Source of the DNA: Cololabis saira
Lineage: Eukaryota > Chordata > Actinopteri > Beloniformes > Belonidae
Direction: 5' to 3'
DNA: 64,000 nt
Assembly (NCBI RefSeq): GCF_033807715.1
Contig: NC_084596.1
Span: forward strand, 40,565,958 to 40,629,957
A program made the translations under genes and the position numbers. Positions within the stretch are counted from its first letter, which is position 1; the number at the start of each line of letters is the position of its first letter. Below the pieces are notes generated by a model. It was not told the origin of the DNA and searched no databases. It saw nothing but the letters and a program-made list of their open reading frames with translations. Positions 20,823 to 32,800 of the stretch are shown one piece after another.

Positions 20823-23800
20823 ATGCCCGGACACTTGCAGGAAGGCTTCGGCTGCGTCGTCACCAACCGGTTCGACCAGCTATTTGACGACGAGTCCGAC
20901 CCGTTCGAGATCCTGAAAGCCGCCGAGAGCAAGAAGAAGGAGGCGGCCGCCGCCGGCTCCAAGACCGCGGCTCAGGCCGCCAAGCAGCCCAGGAAGGAGT
21001 CGCAGAAGGACCGGAAAAACCCACTGCTGGACAAGAAGGAGGAGAGCCAGGCTCCGGCGCCGCTCAAGAAAGAAGGTAACGGCGGCTCCGGCTTTTCCCG
21101 CCCCCCCGGGTTTATTGTGCGCTTTTTTAGCCCAGGTGTCATGTGTGGCGATGGCTGCTGTCAGGGACGCAGCGGGAGGTCAACATGGACCCGTGCTGCT
21201 GGAGGACAGGCCGGGGACAGGCCGGGGACGGCAGCCCTGCAGCGGGGGACCTGCTTCTGCAGGGGCCGGCCGAGCACCGGGCTGCCGTGCCGCAGGGGAG
21301 TCTCCTCCTGCAGCCGGAGGAAGGTGCTTGTCCGGGCTGATGCTGCTGGAGCTGCCTGCGCAGCTGCTGCTGCTGCAGCTCTGAGGCAGATATGGAGGGT
21401 GATGAGCTGCTGATGATGGGGGATTATTCATGCACCTTCCTCTGCTTGAACATTGCCATCCTTAAAATGAATAAATACAAAAGAAACAAAAACAGAAATT
21501 AGGATTATGTCAATTTAAAAACTGGTTTAAGTGGGTTTGTAGGCAAGGCAAGTTTATTTGTTGGGCTGCAGCTATCAAATATTTTAGTAATCGAGTAATC
21601 TACTGAAAATTCCATCGATTAATTGGATAAAACATATTTTTGTTTAGTTAAAGAGCAATTATAAGATGTTAGATGTTAATTGGCATCACTAAGACTGAAT
21701 TATATAATACAGTATGGCTATATACATGGCTGTGCATTTAAAAACCCTGAACTTGCACCAGTTGACCAAATTCACTGCCTTCACTCAAAAAACTAAGGAT
21801 CTTACCAAGAATTCTTATTTCTAACCTAAAAATGCCATTACACCTGATAACATACATAACTTAAAAAGTTAGCTGTTTTCCCCACGTGTTTCAATTGAAC
21901 TTTCATTTGTGTCAAGCAAATTTTAAGTTCTAGTTAAGTTTTAAGTTAAAGTCTGATTTTGAGTTTTGGCAGTGTTCAAAATAAAATCATGAGACCTGCT
22001 GTATTGGAGCACATTTTCTTTTAGTTAAAACTGTAGCGGGAACAGATGTTTAGAGGACACAAGACACAATTAAACAGTAAATAACAAATACAATGATAAA
22101 AGGTAAAATAATAAAAAGCACAAGTTGTGAAAAAGTAAGGGCAGTAGAGATGTGATGTGTACCTGCTGTACTCTCCTGCAATACCTTTTAACAACTTGTG
22201 CTTTTTATTATTTTACCTCTTTTCTTATCATTGTATTTCATTTTATTTGTTATCTATGTTTTAATTGTGTCTTGCCGCTTTTAATGTTGATGTAAAGCAC
22301 TTTGAATTACCTTGTGTTGAATTGTGTTATACAAATAAACTTGCCTTGCCTTGAATACAGCAGGTACATCTCATTCTTACAATGGCAAGAATTACATTTC
22401 TATACGGTCAAAACGTACAAAGACCGGGTCAAATACAGTATTACAAAAGTAATCTGTGACGATTCTTGCAGTGAATCAAACCAATTTGACAATTCTACGT
22501 CACAATGCCTGCATTCAGGGCTTATCCATCACTAGTGTAACTTTGCGCGGTTTTCAAAAATCATAAGTATTTAATTTAAGAGTACGCTTCAGTAAACGGT
22601 ACACAATTAAACGGTAAATAACAAAAGAAATAAAATAATAAAAAGCACAAGTTGTTAAACAGTAAGGGCAGTAGAGTACAGCAGGTACATCTCATTCTTA
22701 CAATGGCAAGAATTAGGTTTCTATACGGTCAAAACGTACAAAGACCGGGTCAAATACAATATTACTAAAGTAATCTATGCAGGACACGCAGGTACGGTCC
22801 GAGCGACCTGCTGCCGTTTGAAATGAAATGACGTGTGGTTGTGGGACTGTGTGTAAAAGATGAAAAGATCCGACATCAAGGTTGATTTGAATGGGATCCT
22901 GCGTGTATTTTTTAAGGCACTTGATGCTGAGCAAAGTTCACTGCCATGTTCAAGTGTTTTATTTGTCTGTTTTTGTCGTGCTTGCTTGCAGGCATCAGGC
23001 GGGTGGGCCGGCGACCGGACCAGCAGGGCCAGGTGGGACCCCAACACCTGGGGGGGCAGGGTGAGGGGCGGCCCGGAGACAAGAGGCCGGACCGGAGACC
23101 ACCGCGCGAGCGCCGGTATGAGAAGCCTGCCGAGGACAAGCCCGAGGGAGCCGGAGAGTTTTCTGCAGACAAGTGAGTCACTAACGGGGGAAGATCAGAG
23201 TATTTAAAGCTCAGGTGGGCTCTAGGTTGGCGAGTGAAAACACCCGACTGGGGAGCCAGTGTGTGTGTGTGTGTGTGTGTGTATGGGTGGGGTGGGGCGT
23301 ATGCTGCAAACTGTAACTGATAGATATCCACCCATAGTTTCTTTTAAACAACTGTCCCGCGGAGAAGCTTGGGGTATCAGGCCGTGTTCCTTATCAAGCG
23401 TGTTCAGGCACTGGCCTGCTCACGGTGATTGTTGAGATAATGCACATTTCCACATTGACCATGACTCCTCCCCGAGGCAACAGGCGGCAGCTGAAACTCC
23501 TCCCAGAAGCCGCCCAGCATTTTCTAGTAGCCTCTTCTTCTGTTTTATTTATTTATTTTGTTAAATTGAACTAGGGATTCACAGAATGTTCGGTAAACAA
23601 AATTGTTCGGCCAAAAATAGCAAAAAAAACACATTCGGTGGAATAAGTGCGGGAAAAAAACAACAATTAATAACGGCGTGTTTAAATGACGCAAAAGAAG
23701 TGGATAAAACAAAATAAAGAAAAAGAAAATCAATCCCTTTCCCATATTAATACTTGTATGGGAAAGGGATTGCTTTTTTTTTTTTTAATTTTGTTTTATC

Positions 23801-26800
23801 CGCTTCTTTTTCACTTTTTTTACAATGCACTTTAAGGCATTAAATGCATTTTTTTTGTTTTAAGGCCTATGTTACAATTTTTCAGCAGTCAGTTATGAGC
23901 CTAATGTAAGCTCAAAGATGGCCAAAAAAATGATTTTGCTAATTTATTTATTCTAAGTTATTGTGCTTTGTTGGCTTTGTTGGCTTTGTTGGTATAATGT
24001 CTGCTGGAATGTTTAAAAATGCTGGGAAATTAAAAAATGTTCAGTTGTTCATGTTCAATAAATATTTCTACCTTGTAATTTTTTTAAAGATTTTTTTCTT
24101 TGAAAAGCATGCCTAAAGCACATTTATTTGATATATGCAATGGTGAAAAAATTGGCAAAATAAATGGAAAAACTACGAAAAACCATTTGTTCGGTATTTG
24201 GCCAAGTGTTTATTATTATTTTCGGTTTCGGCCACACATTTTCATTTCGGTGCATCACTAAATTGAACTAATATGTCATGTGGGGGGGGGGGGGGTGGAA
24301 AACATTGGCATGCAATGTTATGAGTCCAGACAACTTAGTGTCACCGCTGTTTCCAGTTCTACTTGTTGCAGGAACCAGGGCTGACGGTGTTGGTGGGTCG
24401 TCACTGAAACGGATAGAAATAGAGTTTTTTTTGGTGTTCATCAAAAGCAATGAAAAGAGGAAAAGAGAGGGAAAGACACAGCTAAAGGCCACAGGCCGGG
24501 ACTCTAACCTTTACGATCTGCATGGAAACCCCCCCTATGAATGAGGCACCTGGTTGCTAAGTGAGCTATCAGTGCAGAATGTCTTGTTTACATCCAGGTC
24601 CTCGCTACTTCCTGGTTATTTTGCCTCTCCACTTCTCGGCCACCACGGGTTTCTGATCAAATTATCTTCTGCTGAATGTGGAGCACATCCGTAGCACGGA
24701 TACGGAGTCTCCCTCTCTGCATTTGAAGTAATGAAGAGCACAAACTGACCGGCTTGCACAGTCCGTCTTGTTCTTTTTTTCATGCAAATTTCTAAAACAC
24801 AAAATTGGGGGGGAAATCAAGAAGTTGACAAAACCCGTTGTTGACTTTAACTAGGGGTGTAACAATATATCGTACCACGAAATTTCGCGATACAAAAACG
24901 TCATGAAACGTGTCGTGGAGGTGACAAACTGTATCGCGATATTGGATTATTAATATTAATCTATTGTGTTGACTAGTAACGCGCATCCGACCGCGCCTCG
25001 ACCCGCGGACCAAAATCTTACTACGCTCAGAAGAAACTAGTACCGTTTTGGTCCCGATCACGGGACTCTTGCGGGGTTTTGAGCTCTGAACTTTTAAGGC
25101 TGGTGTAGAGTTAAGCCTTACCTTATTAAATTAAACCTTTTTCGGGTCGGGGACAACTTCTGCTGAGCTCCAGTGTACTTTAATGTCCGCTCAACAGTGT
25201 AGGATTTTAGAACATCAACACAGCAGCTAGTGCTGTATCACTCCGCCCAATCTAAAACAGACTAATCACTACAGATAAACTGACTAGTGTCATTATAGTC
25301 CCTGATTTACATCAGAATATAAAGAATATATTTATAAAATAATCAACCCTGAATTACCAAAATATAATAAATTAAAAACATAAATTAACAAAAATAAATC
25401 TCCTCTTACACTTATAAGGTGAGCATGAATCAATCTTTTTTATGATGTAAAATGGTATGTATTTATTTACTTAATTTTAGTTGTTACATTTCTGGAAAAG
25501 AAAAAAGTCAAATCATACATGAGAGAAACAATTCAGTTTGTGGCAAAATATTTGTACTTGTACAGGGCTGTACAGTGCGACAGTTTTCATCGCATTTGCG
25601 AATAAAAATCATCCGGTGCGAAGAGAAATATGTATCCACTCGCATTTGTGCGAGTGAGATGCGCTGGGGTCATGTTAAAAAAAGTGTGAAAATCAATATG
25701 AATGTCTCTTGACCTACATCAGCCTTTCTCGTCAAAAAAATTACCTATTATGACATTTCATATATAAATACCGTATTTTCGCGACCATACAGCCGGGGCG
25801 CCGTGTGGAAAGGCTATTAATACTATTAATACATCCATGATCCGACCGCGCGTGGTGACTGCGCCTCGACCCGCGGACCAAAATCTGACTACGCTCAGAA
25901 GAAAGTAGTACCTTTTTGCGGTCCCGATCACGGGACTCTAGCGGGGTTTTGAGCTCTGAACTTTTAAGTCTGGTGTAGAGTTAAGCCTTACCTTATTAAA
26001 TTAAACCTTTTTCGGGTCGTGAGTAGGATAAACAGAGGACAACTTCTGCTGAGTTCCAGTGTACTTTAATGTCCCTCAACAGCGTAGGATTTTAGAACAT
26101 CAACACAGCACCTAGTGCCGTACTGTGGCGTATCACTCCGCCCAATCTAAAACAGACTAATCACTACAGATAAACTGACTAGTGTCATTATAGTCCCTGA
26201 TTTACATCAGAATATAAAGAATATATTTATAAAATAATGAACCCTGAATTACCAAAATAACCTTAACAAAAATAAATCTTCTCTTACGCTTATAAGGTGA
26301 GCATAAATCAATCTTTTTTATGATGTAAAATGGTATGTATTTATTTACTTTTATTTATTTATTTAATTTTAGTTGTTAAATTTCTGGAAAAGAAAAAAGT
26401 CAAATCATACATGAGAGAAACTATTCAGTTTGTGGCTAAATATTTGTACTTGTATGAAACTGAAGATGCAGAATGCAAACCTGACATTTACTTTTAGTTC
26501 AGTTTGTGGAAAATGGTTGGCCTGACTTTCTCTTTAAAACTTAAACAGTTATAAAGCATTACAAACTGGAACAATAGGGCAAACGCACAGTATTGATTTG
26601 TATTTTGTGTCTTTCAAATAAAAGACAATTTTTTCCAGTCATATGTTCCTCATTCAAGGTTGTTAAAAAAATACTGCTATAATATCGTGTCATATCATTA
26701 TCGTGACCTCAGTATCGTGTATCGTATCGTGAGATTAGTGTATCGTTACACCCCTACTAACTGTCCACCCGGGTGTGCTAGTAAATTTTTATTTGTGCTA

Positions 26801-29800
26801 CTAAAATTTTTAACTTGCTAGCACCAGTGCTACCATTCAAAAAAGTAAGCGTACAGCCCTGTTGTATGAAACTGAAGATGCATAATGCAAACCTGACATT
26901 TACTTTTAGTTCAGTTTGTGGAAAATGGTTGGCCTGGCTTTCTCTTTAAAACTTAAACAGTTATAAAGCATTACAAACTGTAACAATAGGGCAAACGCAC
27001 AGTATTGTTTTGTGTTTTGTGTCTTTCAAATAAAAGACCATTTTTTCCAGTCACATGTTCCTCATTCAAGGTTGTTAAAAAAAATACTGCTATAATATAG
27101 TATCGTTATCGTGACCTCAATATCGTGTATCGTACCGTATCGTGAGATTAGTGTATCGTTACACCCCTAACTTTAACACAGTAAGGATTGTTCTTGCCTG
27201 CGATTCTGATTGATCTGGGTGTTCATTAAAGGGGGCGGGGCCAACATGTCTGCGTGTTTGTGTGTATGACAGATATGGAAAGTACGCAAGCTTAGTGCTG
27301 AACTGAAGCACTCAGCTCTACGTAAACCCATCTCACTTTGGGATTTTTAATGTGAAATAAATAACGTGTAAGTGGGTTTTCCAAGAATTTGGGACAGCTG
27401 TTAACATAGTGGATGACCTGCTGAAGTATTAACTTCCTGGGGGCGGGGGTGCATGTTGGTTCTTTTTAATAAATGCTTCCCATGTGTTTTTTGTCCACCA
27501 GGCCTTCTGGAGACCGGCCCCCAAGAGGGCGTGGTGGCGGCCGCGGCGGGCGTGGGGGACGAGGGCGGGGCATGGGCCGAGGAGACGGCTTTGACTCGCG
27601 CGGGAAACGGGATTTTGAAAGACACAGCACCAGCGACAAGTCGTAAGTGAAGCCTTTTTCACACACAACTCTGCAACGAGCATCACCCTTAAATAGAGAA
27701 ATGCCTTCATTGAGCCTTCAAACCGTCTCCTACATTTATTCTTTTCATCCACACGTTTTTCAAATGAAAGTGTTTTGGTTAGAAAGGCCCGTTTGGGAAG
27801 AGGTTTCTGTGTCACCAGCGTTATTGATCATCACTTATGGGCCTTTTCAGCCAGTGCCGGTTCAGAGCGGGTTCAGAGCTGGTGACTGCCATCGATTGGG
27901 TTGTGGGGCTTCGTTGTGGAGTCACGTGTTTCAGGGGAATAGAGAAGAAATTGCTGAACAAGGAGCGGATGCTGTAACGGGGCAGTGTCATACGTGGAAG
28001 AGGCTCTCCGTCAGTGTCATGTTTGAAAATCAGCAGTCAGTGTGCAGAGGTGCCAGATCTGGACCAGTTAAACCGGCTCTAAAGAGGTGTACATGGTTAG
28101 AGATGGGAATTGATACGATTTTTACGTTTCCAATTCCATTTTCGATTCTGCTTACCGATTCGGTTCTTTAACAATTCCCTTATCGCTTCCCATTTGGGGA
28201 AAAAAAGGACAAAAATGAGGCAAATGGGACTAATAGGATAGGGAGTGTTAATTAGTTACCTTCAGTATTATTAGCCAAGGATATGCTAACGTTGTTGATG
28301 CTGCTTGATAGGGCTGCACGATTCTGGACAAAATGAGAATCACGATTTTTTTGCTTAGAATTGAGATCACGATTCTCTCACGATTTTTTTCCAATATAAA
28401 ATGTATTGCACTTATTACTTTAACTTTGCAACAGATGAACAAAAATATAATAAGAATAAACATCTCTTGTCTTCTTTACACAAACCTTTGAATAATTTAA
28501 ACAATAATAACAATTTTGAACAATATTTGTTCCTCCCTGAGTTGAACACCCTTTCAGAAAGGGGACTTGTAACAGATCCTGTAGTTCTGAGGCAACAAAT
28601 TATTCCTCTGGCTGCTTTTTGCTGTAACAGCTGACATTGAACATAAAAACAATAAACATCTCTCTTGTCTTTAAATAATTTTAACAATAACAATTTTAAC
28701 AATATTTATGTGCAATATGTGTCAGGTAGATGTTTCTCCAAATGTAATCCACAATCATTAACAAAATATAACAAACATGACAACATGATAGTTGACCATG
28801 ACAGGACTACAACAACCTAGAACATAGGCCTAGTCCTTTTTTTATGCAGCCATCTTTAAAAAAAAAAAAAAAAAAAAAAAATTTTTTTTTTTTTTTTTAA
28901 ATCGTCGTCATTTGGAAATGAGATCGCGTTCAAGCATGAATCGAGATCGCGATTTTTTTAACGATTAATCGTGCAGCCCTACTGCTTGATCATTATTGCT
29001 GCTGTGTGCGCAAAATGTTTTGCATGTTTGTAGCATTTCCTCTGTTTGACGAAATATTCAATTGGCAAGTATTGCAAGTTAGCCTGTTGTCGTCTTTTTT
29101 ACTGAAATATCACCATACTTTCGTACGTCTGTATCACTTTGGCGCCATTTCTACTATTGACTGCTGGCTTACGCATGTTACACAACATGCGTGACGACGT
29201 CATTCGTGCTCACTGCAATCGAAAAGGGAATCGTTCTGAACAAGAACGGCTTCTCGATTCCCATCCCTATACATGGTGACGGACCCCCCGGCCCAGAGGT
29301 GTTGGAGGTCTGGTTAAAGTACGATTTAAGGTTGTAAGTAGTGAGTGTCCGTGTTTACGTGGCAGCAGAGCAGATCAAGCAGATCTTTGTGTGAGTTGAA
29401 GCTGATAAATGATGTCACTTTTAATGGGATTACACCAAAAATCAATAAAGAAATCAGAACAGCAATGCAATGTGTAGTTACATCTGTAAAGAGGTGTACA
29501 CCAGGACGTTTGTTGCAGAATGTGTCATTTGAACTACAAGTAGTTTTTATTCATTTTTATAATCGTATCAGCAGATTGTTTTTAAATAGTTTTAAACTTC
29601 CTTTTGTTTTTGCTGCAGCAATGTAAAAACTGAGGAAAAGCGTAGTGGGAGTGGATCACACAACTGGGGCACCACCAAGGATGAAGTCAAGTGAGTTTCT
29701 CCAACAGACTTTACGATCTGCATGTTTGTGTAACTGTTAACACCGTCAGTATCGTGTAATCCTAAACAATCAGCCGTATTTATCACTCAGTTCACAGCTC

Positions 29801-32800
29801 AGTTTTAGTTTTTTAATAGTTCTAGTATATGCTTTTCCGCTTTTTTTTGTAGCTTGTTTTATCAGTATTGAGAAGTTGTGTTTGTTTTTAGTGAGGCTGA
29901 ACAGACTGCTGCTCCTGAGACGACTCCAGAGGGGGAGGAAACTGCACCAGCCGGCTCTGAGAACAAGTGAGAATCTGTCACATATTTCAGGTCGTCGTTT
30001 GAACGTCGCTGCTGACGCTCTTGCTGCAAGACCGGAGAGCTCGTGCGGAGGCGAGAGGATCGGCAGTGTCGGCTCTTAAGTTCCTTTTTATTGTTGCGTT
30101 TCCAGAGAGAATGAGGTGGAAGAGGTGAAAAATGAAGGCCCCAAAGAGATGACCCTGGACGAGTGGAAGGCCATGCAGGACAAGGAGCGCACCAAGGTGG
30201 AGTTCAACATCCGCAAGCCCAACGAGGGAGCCGACAGCCAGTGGAAGAAGGGATACGTCCTGCACAAGTCCAAGAGTGAAGATGTAAGTGTGCTCAGTCG
30301 TGACAACTGTCTCTCTCTCAACGAACTGGTTTAGTCGCTGCTGCTGGATGACGTCACTGCAGAGTTAGAGGCTGATGCCGTTAACGCAGAGCTCTAGGTT
30401 CAATTAAAAACAAAGTTCAATAGAGAAACGCGCGGATCGTCTCTGGGGCTGGGAGGAAAAGAAGAAGAGACCATCTTTGGATACACTTTCCTACATAGAC
30501 TTGGAAAAGAAAACCCAATGTGTGGTCGAAAAAAGAAAAAGATGGGGAGAAATGTGGAAAAATAAATATGTTGTAAATAGTGATGCACCAAAATGAAAAT
30601 TTGTGGCAGAAACCGAAAATAATAATAAACACTTGGCCGAATATCAAACAATACTGAACATGGTTCTTCGCAGTTTTTCATTTATTTTGCCAATTTTTTC
30701 ACCATTGCATTAATCAAATTAATTTGATTTAGGCATGCTTTTAAAAGAAAAAAATCATTTACAAGGTAGAAAATATTTATTGAACATAAAAAATTGAATA
30801 TTTTTTAATTTCCCAGCATTATGATGTTTTGGTTCCACCTCCTGGTGAATGTTAGGTAAAAATCTTATGGGGTTACTTTTTGGTTGGCCAACGATTTATG
30901 TTTGTGGTGCGCAACTGTTACGGAGCAGCCAGTCTATTTCCTTATTACAACGCCGTTATTAATTGTTCGTTTTTTTTCCCCACTTATTCCACCGAACACC
31001 GAAAGTGTTTTTTTGCCATTTTCGGCCGAACAATTTTGGTTACCGAACAATCGGTACATCAGTAGTTGTAAACTCAAATTAGAGTCTTCTTTATCTGGAA
31101 TGAATGTATTCTTGAGCCTATAAGGTAACAATAATATAATAATAATAAGATAACCTTGTTTGAATTGTAAAATGGGTTTGAATACATACAACATACAATC
31201 TTTGATTTAAATGAGACTAAAAGGGTCCTGGACAATTCTGACTAAAACAAGAATAAAATGCTCAAACTTTTGCGCCTCTGCATCGCCTGCGTGTACTCAT
31301 GGCTCATGCAGCCGCGGCTTATCGCTGCATCGCGCTGCTGGACTGCAGGTTCTGATAAGCACGACTGTCTGAGACCAGCAGGCTCGTTTATTTTTGATGG
31401 CGCTGCAGATGTTGGCTCACATCGTCTCCTCTATTTTTGTCCACATGCTGTTGTTTGTTTTTGAACGTCCTGCATGAGAAGTCGTGCTTGGTCCGTGTGC
31501 CCTTCTGTAGAGGACAACGTGAACTGGATCTCATGGTGAAAATGAGTTGTTCACAAAGGGAATCGTGTTCCCGGGGTCGGGGTCAGCGCTGAACGGAGCC
31601 GTTTTCACAAACGGTTGTGAGGCTGATTTGCTGCTGGACTGAATGACAGTTAAACTCCACTACTGTTCTTTAAACCTAGATGTTAAAGGTTGTTGAACCT
31701 TTGTTATGACACAAAAGCTTGTTTTTTGTGGGTTGTCTCCTGTGGAGTTGTGGAGTTTACAACAGGAAGTTGTACTGATCTATTTTGGGAACTAGTGTTG
31801 CTGCTGCAGCACTGTTGACATGTCGTCTGCAGCTCAGACTCATTTTGATTAGATTCTTGCTAATTTCCAGTTTTTCTTCGAATGCAGCACCTTTAATTTA
31901 AAAAGACTAGTTTAATGCACATGCAAAGTAACGTTAATGGCTTCATAGAGTGTTATTAAGTCACTCATGCATTTGATGCAACTTGGAACAACTCATTTAT
32001 TGAGATATAATAAAGTGATCAACCACATTTTTCTCACATCTGGCTGTATTTTTGTCTTTTCTTAAATGTGCTTGTGGATGGAAGCCTGTTAAACTTCAGG
32101 TGTTTTAAGAATTTAAAAAATACAACTTTATCATCCTGTTGATTTAATTACACCACTATTATTGTGGCTGCTGTCAATAAAACCACAAAATTAAAAATAA
32201 CTTTGTAATTTCTCTTAATGTGAGATGAGAAATCACAAAAGCAGCAAGGAACAGCTTATTTTTATTTTTAACTTATTTTTCTCTGGTCAAAAAAAGAAAT
32301 TTGAGGCTGCAGGAGGAAAGTTTGGATGCTTGTCATGCATTTTATTGATCGATCTGATTGGTCTGAACAGCTGATCATAACTAAGCCCAACATCGCTGCG
32401 TCTCTCTGTTTACAGCAGGGGGGTCAAACTCATTTTGCTTGGTTGGCCGGATTTGACCAATTTTTTTCTCGTGGGCTGCATGCTCAAAATAACAAACGGT
32501 GTTAAAATTTTATTTTCCAATTCTTTTTTTTTTACTATTGTTATCTAATTCAATATCAGTTTAGTTAATTTTAAAGGAAATATGCAGTTTGTCTTCTAAT
32601 TATGTAAAATATATTTCTTCAGGATCTTTTCTTGAAATTTCTCGGGTTTTTTTTCAAATTATGTAAGGTACTTTTAATATCATTTTATAAAGATAAACAG
32701 AAACAAGTATGTTTTTTTTATATTTCGCTTTTTTATAGGATTAATTAGATTAATTAAAAGCAAAATCTTTCTTATTACATCCGAGAGTGTTTCTTTGTGA

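Larger units (their letters stand above)
24852..27169. mobile_element. hAT-type element (TAGGGGTGTAAC family), carrying a nest
   Basis: Termini TAGGGGTGTAACAATATATC and CGTTACACCCCTA are flanked by the perfect 8-bp duplication ACTTTAAC (24844-24851, 27170-27177). The interior is interrupted by a second element at 25563-26861, which itself contains a partial copy of this family. The original insertion was therefore about 1.0 kb. Non-coding. Confidence 0.92.

Noticed and set aside
21115..21413. Reading serbp1 exon 1 through into the 221-codon frame
   Set aside because: A canonical donor GTAACG at 21076 joins in phase to [10 protein letters not shown] at 22992. The extension is GC-rich intron.
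27401..27815. Minus-strand proline/arginine-rich frames over serbp1 exon 3
   Set aside because: They are the antisense shadow of the RGG-box exon.
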